A DNA stretch of 64,000 nt from Nectonema munidae (GCA_030549495.1 JAUIRK010000894.1:992001-1056000); one strand, 5' to 3'; positions 32,606 through 44,143 are shown, numbered from the stretch's first letter. The notes: generated from the sequence alone by a model not told the origin. Program-made: numbers and translations.

Positions 32606-33079
32606 GCTACTTTGAAAGTTTCCCTTCTGATGATGAAATTGTAAACTTTATAACTTATGAGTATATAGGTATATATCCTGGAGATAGCTGCCATGGCAAT
32701 AGTAGATTCTCCCATTCAACATATATTAGAACAAATGAAAAAACTAAACTAGCCATTTTAAAAGATATCAATGTTTTGAATATTACTCATCGTGCTATAC
32801 ACAATAAACATATTTTGAGTAAAATGGACATTCCAAGAAATTTGAAATTTATTCAAAATTTGAAATTTTCTGCTCAAAATAAAAATGATCTCCAAAAATC
32901 TAAGCGATGAAATTCAAGAGATTTTAAATTCTATAGCTTTAAATACCGGTTTCGTACGAAAAAGTATAACAGTTCCAAACTCACCTCCTTCTTTTATTTT
33001 GTATACTAATAATCAAATTCAACATTTCAAATCAGCCATAGATCTAGATCATAGATTTAGGCGTTGACAGAACATTTAA

Positions 33080-33720
33080 CCTTGGACGCTGCTTTGTTAC
33101 ATGTTTCGTGTTTCAAGAGAAGAGACTTATTCGTAGGACAACGTCAGTTAGTCCTTGTTTCTTAGGGCCAATTTATTTGCATTGGAGTGGTGATTATGAA
33201 TCATACTTCAATTTTTTCTCCCATATTTCCTTCTTAATCAATAATAAAAGTGTTACTATTGGAATTGATGAAGAGAAAGCTCTAATTAAGGGTATCAGTA
33301 ATGGATTTAAGGACGCTACAATTACCTTATGCACAAGGCATTTAGAACAAATTTAAAGAGGCACAACGAAAAAAATAAAATTTTGAAAAATAAAGAATTC
33401 AAATTATTGCATAAACTTTTTTTTTCATATTCTGGGTTAGCAAATGCAGCAAATCAATCCCAATTTGAGTACATCTCAAACAAAATTAGAGAGCAATATT
33501 TCGAAAAGTTTGGGAAATATTTGGACAATGAAATCGAAAAAATCTATACCTATGTTTTCGTGCCTCGTCAAAAAAATAAAAGTATTACAAGCTTATGGAC
33601 GAATAATATATGTGAATCAAAAAATCATATATTCAAGTTGAATCTAAATTGGAAGCCACATAAAATTACGAATCTCATCAAGATGCTACATGAAGAAGTA
33701 TTAAGAGATTAATTTCTTTT
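33080..33720 (+). pseudogene. MULE-type transposase domain
   Basis: Reads TFNLGRCFVTCFVFQEKR, FLGPIYLHWSGDYESYFNFF, SVTIGIDEEKALIKGISNGF and ATITLCTRHLEQI, then (new frame at 33,329) NLKRHNEKNKILKNKEFKL ... WTNNICESKNHIFKLNLNWK. This is the MULE domain: the first catalytic aspartate lies in the FNLGRC segment region, the second in GIDEEKAL, followed by the C-x2-H motif (LCTRHL), and the N-x-x-E-S/N segment supplies the last acidic residue. At least two breaks interrupt it. Confidence 0.75.
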
Positions 33721-33990
33721 AAAGTCTGCATTAAGTGGCACAGGGGATTACGCTATCTGCGAAAACAATAATTTTCTTAAAATACTCAGGTATGCTTGGA
33801 ACGAGTATTCTGAAGAAAAAAAGAAAGCACATTTATTGCGTTTTTTGATGAAAAATTGGTTCCATCAAATGTAATAATTTCTACTGATGAAAAGTTTATT
33901 CTTCCTCAATGTAGCCGTGTCGCTGAAAAGCCGCCCCAAGTGAAAAGAATTAGAAGCGCTATAACTTTTTCTTTTAATAAAAAAAATATA

Positions 33991-35491
33991 ACTTAATTTT
34001 TGATATCTTTTTTGCATGCCCTGCATAATTTTTTTTCGCTTTTTAATGCATGTTTTCTTTTTTGCTTGCTAATATTATTACGCTAATGCTATGTTTATTA
34101 TAATCATTTACCTATAATCGATTGGGCAACAATGAGTGGCTTTACTAACCATGATACCCCCGTCTTTGAACGGATAATTCCCATTATATATAATATTGGG
34201 GGGGGGGGGGGGGGGGACTCAAAAAGTAGATTATTTTATTAAATTATTTTCCTTATTTCGGTATTTTGTTTTTAAATATGACATGTTTCAAAATATATTA
34301 AACAAAGACTTGGGCTCTTAACATTACAAGCTCCATTTCAGCTTGGGAAAAACGCAAAATGCTCCTGGACTCATATTCATGTTTCAATGATGTAAAGAGA
34401 TCCAAAGAACTGTTCGATGCATTGCTAGTTAACCTTAAAGATATTAAAGGTAGTCCTTTAAATTTTTTTTTGAAAAATTTGTAACTCAAAAATATATACT
34501 GTCTTAATCTTATTTTTTTTATTTATTTGTAGCTAGCAACAGGAAAGACAACGAATCTATCCTATTTTTGGATATTTAAATGATATCCCTGTGCAACAGC
34601 CACGCTTTTAAATATAAAGTAATGACATGACCAACTCAAATGATTACGAACGTCAAGATACACAAAATCTTCGCGATCTATCTCTTAGTAAAGTGAACTC
34701 TTTGCTTGTCTTACAACAATGGGATCTGTTGGAAAAGAGATGCTCCAACAACAGTATTTGGGAAGCGTTCTAGAGACCTGGAACAATTTTTACCTTTTCA
34801 GATAACTAGAATTTGTAATGATATAATATTAATGTTCAATGCTCTTGTTTTTTCTAAAATCAAAGTCTGACATGTTTCAGATTAAAATCATTATGGATTA
34901 TTTTCATAATTTAATAAAAAAAAATTAAAAATCCACGTTTGGATTGATTTACTAAACTAAACCAGCATCGTATAAAATTTTTATTGTACCCTCAAGTAAT
35001 TTATAATTTAGCTTTTGAAAATTTATATTACTATAGATTTAGAAACCATAACACTTATATTTTATTGACACCGTATATTTTGGCGTATAAAGCGCATTAA
35101 TGTTTTGAGCAATGGAGCTTTGAGTTGTATAACGCGCGTTACCATTTTCAAATATAGCTTTAAAAAATTTTCTTGTATAAAGCGCTATTGCATATTCAGT
35201 ATTGTTGCTTTACAAAATTGTGTTGTGTACGCTTATTATCCTCCGGTTTTGTTAAGAAAGTTGAAAAAAATAAATTAAATCTTATTAAATTATTTTTTTA
35301 TTAGACATTTTACGGCATTACGCTCAAAAGTAACCATGTTTTTCTTTTAATTAATTAAAACGACCCTACTCACAAAACTAACCTTTCATAACCATATTGA
35401 ACGATGGCTTCACCCTATGGCGTGGCGTAATATATGTGTTTCCCCTATTTTGCCCCTTCGATTCTCAGACTACTAAACAAATAGTATAGAG
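33991..35491. other. Non-coding stretch including a 19-base G run
   Basis: The first part may contain the unlocated right end of the OTU/MULE element. A run of 19 G occurs at 34,198-34,216, very unusual in this AT-rich setting. The rest holds no recognised feature. Confidence 0.5.
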
Positions 35492-36060
35492 CAGTGGTTC
35501 CCAACCTTTTTTATCGCGTTCCCCCTTTTCCAGTCACTTTTTTACCTGTGGACCCCTAAAACTGAATAGTTTGAGCCAACAAAATTAATCAAAGATTTTT
35601 ATGCAAAAAATGATTCTAGTCATCTGATTAAATTGTATGCTTATTCATATGAAATCAGAGAAAGCGTAAAGCCTGACATAAAATGTGAATAAAATTTTTT
35701 TCCAATTAAAATATAAATTTTTCAAAAATATTGTAAGTAAGTAAGTATGTAATTTATTATAGAAAGAGTTTAATTCATGAGCAGCAATTGATTAAAAGAT
35801 TTAAGTATGAGATGAGTAGCTAAAAAGCCGATTAGCTGTAGTATAACCACCTTTTTTTATAAAAAGGATATATAAAGATTCAAAATATGAAACCTTAAAA
35901 AAGGGAAGAAAATATTTATTTAAAAAAGCTCTAAATATATATATTTATATTGATTTGAAAAATAAAAGTATATTAAAGGAGATTTAGCATAAGTAGTTTG
36001 AAGTAGAATTTCCATGGACCCTTTGAAATTCTTCTATGGACCCCCGGTTGGGAACCACTG
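35492..36060. mobile_element. hAT MITE with exact 8-bp duplication
   Basis: The ends CAGTGGTTCCCAACC (35,492) and, on the other strand, the identical CAGTGGTTCCCAACC (from 36,060) form perfect 15-base TIRs. The 8-base duplication GTATAGAG lies directly outside both (35,484-35,491 and 36,061-36,068). C-rich subterminal stretches resemble the hAT at 10.5-12.8 kb. It has no coding capacity. A LINE 3' end sits inside from about 35,733. Confidence 0.92.
35733..35990 (-). mobile_element. LINE 3' end inside the hAT MITE
   Basis: On the minus strand it ends AATAAATTACATACTTACTT and further CTTAC units at 35,733-35,750, the same arrangement (AATAAA-like signal plus CTTA repeat) as the LINE in the other hAT element. 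The upstream limit near 35,990 is a guess and no target duplication was identified. Confidence 0.5.
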
Positions 36061-36985
36061 GTATAGAGACAAGTATCAGAAAGTTAGTAATATATTGCTA
36101 GATTTGTTTATACCCTATCTTCTCTTCAAATATGTAGGAAACTTCAGTAGGTGAAACATTATAAAAAAGTTTCTTTTCATAAATAAATTTTTACAAAACC
36201 GATTGCATTGACAAAAATTAACATTTACTCGTACTATGCTATTTGAGAATCGTTTATCGAAAAGTTTGAGTGAAATGTTTTGCAGTGTTCAATCCTACAT
36301 CTTATATTGATTTTGACAATTTGAAAAACAAAACTGATCTTTTCTTGTGAAACTCTTTTTATAGCAAAAGATTTGATGACAATAAATCCATAAGTTATGT
36401 AGATCTTGTGACCTATAGGCTCAATAATTTTGAATACAATATAGGCAAATGCAATATTTATTTTGGTGTGAACCCGTTTACTGAGAGTCCAAGATTCACA
36501 TACGATGAGTTGGAAAAAAAAACCCACAAAAATGTCAAAAACATAGAAATGGGTATTACACACTTTATAATCTTTTCAAATGCTGCAAGATGATTCCAAA
36601 TGCTGTTAAAGCCGAGGCAGCGAATAAGGATAAACTCTTATTCTCTTGAAAGTGTCTCAAAAGGCAATCATCTCAAGACTCTGACAGGAAATCTTTAGAT
36701 CTGCCTTCTCTTGGCGTAGTTATTACAAACTAAATGATCTAGAGGTAAAAATTAGGGAATAGACGCTTTAACCTACAGCTTCTGGTAAAACAAACTTGTT
36801 AGTCTTGGCGGACAATTGTTCTAGGAGAAAATAACTCTGAGTACAAATTACCACTGCCTTGTGGTTTAAGGTCAAGGAAGAGCAAAGGCTAAAGATTCCC
36901 AATCCTGAAAATAAAATGATTAGCGTCACGAAGGTCATTCGGCCATAAAACCTTAGCTCTATTTACTTAATAAAATGATCCGGCC
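36061..36985. other. Non-coding stretch, possibly degraded LINE
   Basis: Open frames on both strands around 36,234-36,593 show no domain. GC content rises after 36,600 and the following LINE C-terminus on the plus strand suggests this could be its eroded upstream part, but no motif supports it. Confidence 0.35.
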
Positions 36986-37226
36986 AAACAAAGAGATGGG
37001 TACAGCTCAAAGTACTCCATGGGCTTATCCAATTGCCTACGTCAAAAAGAATGTTGGAAAAACTTGCAAGAGACGAGAGAAAGACTGGAGGCAACCAAAA
37101 AGATGGAGTGAAGGAGCGACTACAGGAGCTTGGACTCTACCGATATGTCGCAATGGACAGAGTGAAGTGGAGACAGCGGATCTCAACCACCCACTCCCAA
37201 CTAGATCACTGTTCATTGTTATGATA
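36986..37226 (+). pseudogene. LINE ORF2 C-terminal tail
   Basis: The frame at 37,033-37,224 reads LARDERKTGGNQKDGVKERL then QELGLYRYVAMDRVKWRQRI. This is the tail K-R-x-x-G-x-x-x-x-x-x-x-x-x-x-x-L-x-x-L-G-L ... A-x-D-R-x-x-W-R found at the end of several LINE ORF2 proteins. A similar fragment is at 59.5 kb, same strand. GC content is higher than its surroundings. Confidence 0.5.
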
Positions 37227-37229
37227 TAA

Positions 37230-38080
37230 AGATAAATATCTATACCACTAAAGATTATCTAGCTTTAAAAAACGCAAATCAAAGCCTTGAGTTTTAAACA
37301 ATAAATATATAATTTTCGAAAGTTAAAATAATATAAGTTTGTATTATATTGTCAAATTAATTTGGCATAAAACTTTGCCTCACTAAGAAAAAATTAGTAT
37401 TGTTTTTTTAATTCAATCCATTATTATCCTTATATATTTCGAAAATACACTCAATTGAGAAAAACTGTGTGTATATAATAAAAAGGATATGTTAAAACAA
37501 TCTGAAGAAAGCAAAAATGATAAAGTTTTCATAGTTAGATTAGGAAAAGAAAAGATGACCGAATATCTCAAATTTCCCCCGTTTCACTATTATTAACTTT
37601 TATTATTTAAACTTAAATAAATTGAATATTTTATTAGACTTTTTAATTTTAATTTATATTGTTAATTTTTATTTATATTCTACCTTTAGATTTCTTTAAA
37701 CTTAAAATTTTTTCTCATTCAACAATTTCAAACTTTTGTTTTTATTTTAGACAAAGAGTAAAATTTTATTCATGTTATTGATCGAATAACAGATAACCCA
37801 TGGCATGTTTTTTCAATTTACTTGATGTTATGACGTTCCTTTTCAAAGAAAAAATTCAGATTATAAGTACTTTTCAAGAAATATTAGCTTCAAAAGAAGA
37901 TTGCTCTACTACGACTTTTAAACAGACAAATGTTACATCGCTTTAAACATGTTAAAAACAGCAGTTTTTAAAACACATAACAGATGTAGATTCAAAAAAG
38001 ACTATCACTTTTTTGAATTACCCATAATAAGTTAGCATAAATTATATCTGAATAGACATGGGTATGATATAGAATTTTTT
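37230..38080. other. Non-coding stretch
   Basis: AT-rich, no recognised feature. Confidence 0.45.
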
Positions 38081-38085
38081 TTTGT

Positions 38086-38530
38086 TTTATTAAAGTAAAC
38101 GCTTAATTTTTTTAAGCAACCTAAAAATCGTAAGATTTTTAAACATATATGTATTTTTAATTTGGTTTTTGAAGGAAAAACTTTCTGAAAGAGTTATTCC
38201 TATATATTTAAAAGTGTGCACTCTTTTCAGGATAACATTGTTTAAGTGGAAAATACAAGTAATCTGTTTTTTAGGTCTCTTAGAAATTATCATAAAATTA
38301 CTCTTATCATAATTAATTTTCATTTTGTTATGATAGCACCATTAAGGTTTAATAGTGAATCATATATGTTTCTTAAATCATTAAAGTATTCTGCATACAT
38401 GATAATTTTTCATTTGTTTTTCAGGCTTTTATAAATATCATTAATAAAAATTAAGAAACCAATATAGAGCCTTAAAGAACTTCTGCTTTAGTATAATAAG
38501 TATCAGAATTTAGATTATTATATGAAACTA
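38086..38530 (-). pseudogene. LINE reverse transcriptase, palm end and thumb
   Basis: On the minus strand, the upstream part reads LIFINDIYKSLKNK then KIIMYAEYF, which is motif C with the catalytic Y-A-D-D changed to Y-A-E-Y. The open part (38,323-38,090) reads INYDKSNFMIISKRPKK and VHTFKYIGITLSESFSFKNQ, the N-x-x-K-(T/S) and K-Y-L-G-(V/I)-x-(I/L) segments. It is inactive. It probably belongs with the fragment at 41.0-41.55 kb. Confidence 0.7.
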
Positions 38531-38784
38531 ACCGGTCCCGTGGTCGTTTCTCGCTTGGCTCGAAACATAGGAGACTTGGTAGAGTATTTGTTTCTCGAAA
38601 CATAGGATCCTTGGTAGTGTGTATTTTTTATATGGTCTGATTAGTTGCTAACAGTGTTATATGGTGTGGCGGTGAGTTATTTGTTTTTAGCATAGTTGTA
38701 TCTTTTCTGTGTATTTTTGCTCATCACAAAATATAAAAATACACAAAAAAAATATAAATAATTTCAACCAATCAGAATGCTTCA

Positions 38785-39190
38785 AACTTCTAGGTCCAGT
38801 TAAAGATCATTGGTACCCAGTAATATTCTAGGTTCTATTAAAGATCCTTGGTACCCCCGTGATTCTAGCTCCTGTGGAAGATCATAGATACGGTGATTTT
38901 AAGTCCTGTTAAAGATCATTGGTACCCCCGTATATCTAGGTCCTGTAAAATATCATTGGTATCTTGTTGATTCTAGGTCCTGTAAAAGATCATTTGTATC
39001 TCCGTGATTCTAGGTCCTTAAAAAGATAAGTGGTACCCTATGATATTGATCCCCTCAAAGAACCCGTAAAGATCATTCATGCCCCTGTTAACATCATTGT
39101 TAACTCTAAAAAACGTTGATATTTCTGAAAAAGATCCTTAGTACGCGTAAAGACCATTGGTACACACAATGATCAAAGATAAGGCAACTT
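38785..39190 (+). repeat. Minisatellite, unit 37-40 bp
   Basis: A unit of the form GATTCTAGGTCCTGTTAAAG, then ATCATTGGTACCCCCGT recurs about seven times from 38,785 to 39,035 (CTAGGTCC-like anchors near 38,790, 38,829, 38,866, 38,902, 38,937, 38,976 and 39,010). More degenerate AAGATCnTTnGTACC pieces continue to 39,190. The segment before it (38,535-38,640) has another short direct repeat, CTCGAAACATAGGA and CTTGGTAG. Confidence 0.75.
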
Positions 39191-40985
39191 ATTACACAAA
39201 ATCTAAAAGATCTTTACTTATTTAAAAATAAAATAAAGAAAGGAATTCGCAAATTAGATTATCATTAAAAATAAATTAAAGCACAGAATATTAAAAACAA
39301 AATATACAAATATATATGAAATTTTTTTGAATAAAAATATTTATGGTAAAATAAAGTTAATATTGTTATTTAGAATAATAAGAGGATTCTAAAAATATAT
39401 GAAACTTGCTTTTTTGTTGAATATATGTGAAGTCATAATTTTGAGGCCGTTTGAGAGGGGCTAAAAAATCTAAAATTAAAAAAATAGAAAATTCAAAAAT
39501 GTATTCTGATAGAGTTTAATACGCTGATTACAAATATGTAATTTGTTTGAAATGAATCGAAGGATTTTTTAATTTTTTTTGAGGCCAAAGTTGGAATTTT
39601 TGTCATTTTATCAAGTTCAAGTGCTAAAAAAAGTATTTTAAAATTTTTAAACTTAATATATTTTTACATTTTCATGATCAGCATAAAATTTCCTTTAAAA
39701 TGCGGTATTATAATAGAAAATTGGATAAGTTTGAAATTTTAAGCATATTTTTCAAAAAAATAAAAAAATATATTTTTAAATTTTTTCACCGTAGTATGTT
39801 TAAATATTAGGTATATATTATAAATTTGCAAAAAAAAATGTAAATATTCATTTTACAGACTTAAATATCGTGAAAAATAGTAAAATTGTGCACATTGTTG
39901 AAAGGCTTATAAAAATTTATTTTAATATTTTTTTAAAAAAGTTATAATTGTAAAATGTAGGTAAAAGGGTGTTCTTTAAGATGGGCTTAGTTTGAAAAAT
40001 AAGTATATTTTTTTACTTAAATTTAGGCATGATTAATGTATATAAAAAGAAAAAAAGAGTCATAAAAATTTTTTTTTTAAAAAGTGAAATTAAAATCTTT
40101 AAATATAAACCATATAGCATGATTTAATGAAAAAATTATGCAAAAAGGTTTTTGATTTTTGTAAAAATTGGCTATAATAATCAGTTTTAAGTTAAATATT
40201 TTTGTGTACTCTCTATGTTTAACCCCCTGAAGAAAAATTAAAAAATGAAAAAGTAAATTTTTTTTAACTAAATTTTAGAGAAAAGAAAGCTCTATAAATA
40301 TGAGAGAAAATTATTTAATTAAAATTGTAAACATTTTCTTAAAATAAAGTAAAACATCTATTTTAACCAATTTTTAACGCCAAAAAGGGAAATTGAAAAT
40401 AATAAAACAAAAAAAATTTTTTTTCAAAAATTTAAAATTTAATGTTAAAATTCAAATCTACCTACCTACACCTCTTAATGTAAAAATTGGAAATATAAAT
40501 ATATTATTTTCTAAATATTAACCAATCAAAAATGTCCAAATTAAAATTTACGCAAACCGATTCTAAAAATTTTCAAAATAATAAAAAAAATTTTTTTCAG
40601 CATTTATATATATTTTCGTATATTTAAAACACGATTATGTAAATTATTTAAAAAAAATATTTTTTTTAATATATTTAACCAAATTTAAAAAAATCGACAA
40701 ATTTGTCAAAGTTACCTTGTTTGGCGTCATTTTACCGAAAATTGTATGCAACAAATATTGAATTTTTTTACATTAACTAGTAGAGAAAGAGTTGGGAAAA
40801 AAAATAAAAGAGGATGTCATTTTTATTTTAGGGCTCCAATTTTTCGCAAAATTGGATCAAAATTTTCATGGGGTAAAATTGACGTCATTTAATAAAAAAT
40901 TTATTATAGTCAAAAAGTGAAAATTGGGAAAAAACATATGAAAACTAAATATTTTTCAAACTGATATTTATAAAAAAAACAATGA
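39191..40985. other. Long AT-rich non-coding block
   Basis: No reading frame of interest. Very rich in A and T runs with AAATTT-like motifs; no unit period could be established. Together with the minisatellite it separates two LINE fragments of the same strand, so it may be a single insertion. Confidence 0.4.
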
Positions 40986-40988
40986 TTT

Positions 40989-41555
40989 CTAGATAATTAA
41001 GTAATTTGGTAGAGTTAATTTTTTCAAAAACCTTGGTAAAAGTGGATAAGGAAGAAATTGGTCTATAAAAATAATATGAAGTAGGTTGCTTACCGGTAAA
41101 ATCTTACTAATTTTTAACTTATCAGGAAAACTACCTTGCTTTACTGAAAAATTGAGAATATTGACTATCAATTTACCTAATACTGGTAAACTAAGGGTTA
41201 GTAATTTTAGACTTATTTCATCATGTCCAATAGATTCCTTATTTTTTAACATATTTACGGCGATATATATATCATCAATTGAAACGTCACTAAAAAGGAA
41301 AGAAGAAGATTGTCATGGTAGAAAAGAGTATTCAAATGATATTTCAAGGCACGAGGAATTAGATTCAAGACAATAAATATCAACAAATCCTGCCTCAATT
41401 TTAGGTGTTAGATTTTCTTTTTTAATAGGGTGTTTAACGTAGGCCATATTGATTTATTATTACATGTAGAAAGTTTTGATAAAAAATATTGAGACTTAGC
41501 ATAGGTTTTATATTTTTTTAGACTATAATTATAGTTAATTTGATTATAATGCCTA
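40989..41555 (-). pseudogene. LINE fragment, linker and start of reverse transcriptase
   Basis: On the minus strand DVSIDDIYIAVNMLKNKESI then GHDEISLKLLTLSLPVLGKL and FSVKQGSFPDKLKISKILPV match the start of LINE reverse transcriptases (L-K-x-x-K-S-x-G-x-D-x-I-S ... G-x-F-P-x-x-L-K-x-A-x-V-x-P). Upstream sequence to about 41,555 has the acidic linker. Order and strand fit with the fragment at 38.1-38.5 kb as one interrupted copy. Confidence 0.65.
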
Positions 41556-41559
41556 GGCT

Positions 41560-43400
41560 TGTGACGAAATTTTTTATAACGCAATTCAATACAGCCATTT
41601 TTTCCATGTATGTGTCACTTGAGCAACAATGTTGTAAATTTGCGTATTTACTTTTACTTTTATATGATGAGACCAGCCACTATATTAGAGAAATGAGTCA
41701 AGAAAGATGTTCTATATACACGAAAAGAATTTGGTTCACTTGTTTGAAACGTGAAAAAAGGCTATACACGGGTTGCTAAAATGTTTACCATTCTAAATTT
41801 CTATTTTTTTGCATTTTTTGTTTCAAAATTTATTTTTAATCCATGAGTTTTGATTCAAAACTTTTTTCAAATGAAATTTTTATAAAAAATTTAATATATC
41901 GTATCCTCAAAATTTTTACCATAACAACTTTTTGCGCACTTCACCACCACTTCCTTTATATTTATTATAAATATCTTCTTAACAATATTATTTTAAGATT
42001 TAAGATTTTTTCTTTGCCTATAATCTAATTTCATTATTATAAAAAATTTTCTTTTTTATTTTTTAATTTTTTAACACTTTCTTAACTTAATCTAATATTT
42101 AAAATTGTCTATTTTTTCCAAGAACAATGCCTAATAAAAATGGTATTTCTGAGGGTGATCTTTCTAGTCAGGCAAGAGATAACATTGTTGGAAAAAACTG
42201 TATCATACGGGTAATTTATTTATTAGTGTTATAAATATAATAATTTTTTTTTGCATTAGAATGAATGTTCCAATTATAATTTATAAGCAGACGATTATTT
42301 TACTTCTGTGAATTTTAAGTTTATGGTCAAAATAATTAGATCTAAAGCTTTTATAAAATTTTTAAATATTTCTAATTTAACAAATTTTAGTTGTTTGCTT
42401 TAATATCGTCAAAATTAATTGTATTGATGTAATCTTCAAGTAAGAAGAAAACTTTATTCAAAACTATTACACATATAATAATACGACATATTTTAGTATC
42501 TCAAAGGTTGCTTAGTCATATTATAAAGATCGATATCCGTACCCAATTTGCCACTCAAAACGTTAAAATGACAAAAGATTGCGATGATTTGTTTGGCATC
42601 ATTAAAAATCATAAACTAAGAACTTTGACTCATCTTTAAGATTGCGCCTATCAACAGGCAACTTATAGCGCCATTTTATTTAGCTTTATGCAGATCTAAC
42701 TTTCGCTATAGAGTCACTGGTTAGTCGCCTATTCTAGTCTGAATCACTTCAAGGTTTTAGACTATCTATTTCAATACGTGTATTTAAACTTTTTGAACAT
42801 TTCATTGTATTTGAAATATTATTTTGGCAACATTTAAAGTATAATTTGTTCTTTTCAAACAAATCGTCGAATATAAAGTATACATTTCTTTATTTTTTTA
42901 ATTCTAAGTTTCAAAATTCTTGATAAGCTCTTTTACCTAGCTCTAATAAGTCTAATAAACGCCCTTCCTCTTTTTAACCTCATAATGATCTTGAATATAT
43001 TATATAAACGTTTCCTTTTTCTGACGCCTCTTCCTATATAAATACCTTTTTAATCTCAGAAAGTCAATTTATATATTTACAGTTGGAAAGGTTGTATTTA
43101 GTCAAGCAACTCTGATGTCGATGATGTAGATATGTATTGCTTAGTCTTTTAGATAAAAATAAAAATGAGTGTCACTTTGTTACTATATTACTGTTTAATT
43201 TTGTAACTTAAATCTTTTCAACTTCTGCAAAGCATTGAAACATTAAGGTGTTTATCAAAACTAATTCAAGGGGGTTGAAGTAAGTTCTCTTCAATTTGTC
43301 CGTTGCCCATTTTGACTTCATGATTTCAATTTATTTTGGATATTCTATAACAATGATTTTGGCTAGCGGGCATAATAATAATAATGTCTCAACGAGGTCT
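41560..43400. other. Non-coding stretch with one exon-like frame
   Basis: Mostly AT-rich and featureless. At 42,127-42,210 an ATG opens 28 codons that end exactly at a good splice-donor-like GTAATT; the peptide (ISEGDLSSQARDNIVGKN) is unknown to me. Nothing upstream or downstream supports a gene. Confidence 0.35.
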
Positions 43401-43905
43401 TCGAATCTCAATCTTGAAAATTTTGTTTGGAATGGACAGATAGGAAGCCAGGGCAAGTCTGAGGGGAAATATTGACCTCTGATTCCGACTTCTAGTACAT
43501 ACTAAAATTCGACTCCACTGCAAATACTAAAAAACTTAATAAATTGAACACTAACTCTTCGATTCCGACTTCTAATAAAGAAGGGACACTCCATATGCTT
43601 ACAAAAACTGAACTCTTTTTTCTTTATTTAATATACCTAAAAAAATATTTTTTTAACCCTTTAAGACTAAAATTTTGAGGGCAATTCTTCTGCTTTCTTT
43701 TCAATTGAATTTTATATATCTAAATCAGACGATTTTCCTTTCTTAAGACACCGGTGTCTTACTAGTCTTCAATGGTTTATTACATTAAAAAAATGACTCG
43801 AACTTCGACTTCAACTCCCAAATTTTATTAGATACTGATCCCCATCCCTTTAAAATCTTCGACTCCCAACACCTACTGCGACTCCACAATGCTGTAGGAA
43901 TCACA
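43400..43905. repeat. Region rich in GACTCC/GACTTC motifs
   Basis: CGATTCCGACTTC, CGACTCC and CGACTTC motifs recur at about 43,480, 43,508, 43,560, 43,797, 43,858 and 43,880. Related CGACTCCGGCTCC or its inverse appears at the ends of the 47.2-kb and 50.4-kb repeats. This looks like a diverged member of the same non-coding family. Boundaries are uncertain. Confidence 0.4.
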
Positions 43906-44029
43906 GGCGTATTTAATTTTTAAAATAGTTTGCACACGTGGCTGATTTCTGTCTTTTACATTCTGCAGAAAACTTTTATTGAGGTGAAGATCCGCTTCAA
44001 ATTGAAGCCCTCTGTTGTGCTTCGTGAAG

Positions 44030-44143
44030 AGGTGACAGCTCTTTCGTTTTCGCTAGTTGGTCTGTTAGTCGGGTCCAAAATTTCATTTTGGCGTTTCGCG
44101 TGGCAAGTTGAGTATTGACGTCGCCCCTAAATGCTTTAACGAT
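44030..44143 (+). repeat. Dispersed repeat D, copy 2
   Basis: Matches 19,208-19,322 (AGCTCTTTCGTTTTCGCTA, TTCATTTTGGCGTTT-like block, CGTGGCAAGTTGAGTAT, CGCCCCTAAATGCTTTAAC) at roughly 85-90 percent by eye. A small open frame running into it (43,930-44,118) is incidental. Confidence 0.65.

Larger units (their letters stand above)
31315..33990 (+). mobile_element. Element coding for zinc finger + OTU protease + MULE transposase, decayed
   Basis: Consecutive plus-strand frames follow one protein order without a gap longer than a few dozen bases: a PHD-like Cys/His finger (31,325-31,480), an OTU-type cysteine-protease domain (31,690-32,070), a linker with a PNHF-like block, a second conserved region (32,120-32,880) and a MULE transposase domain (33,080-33,715) with its trailing part to about 33,990. 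I counted at least five frame changes. Terminal repeats and a 9-10-bp target duplication, expected for MULEs, were not found by eye. Class rests on the transposase; the OTU linkage is what makes it unusual. Confidence 0.7.

Noticed and set aside
36234-36563. 109-residue minus-strand frame and its plus-strand counterpart
   Set aside because: Neither strand gives a recognisable protein; both overlap.
43930-44118. 62-residue frame running into repeat D
   Set aside because: The second half is repeat sequence that has stops in the other copy.
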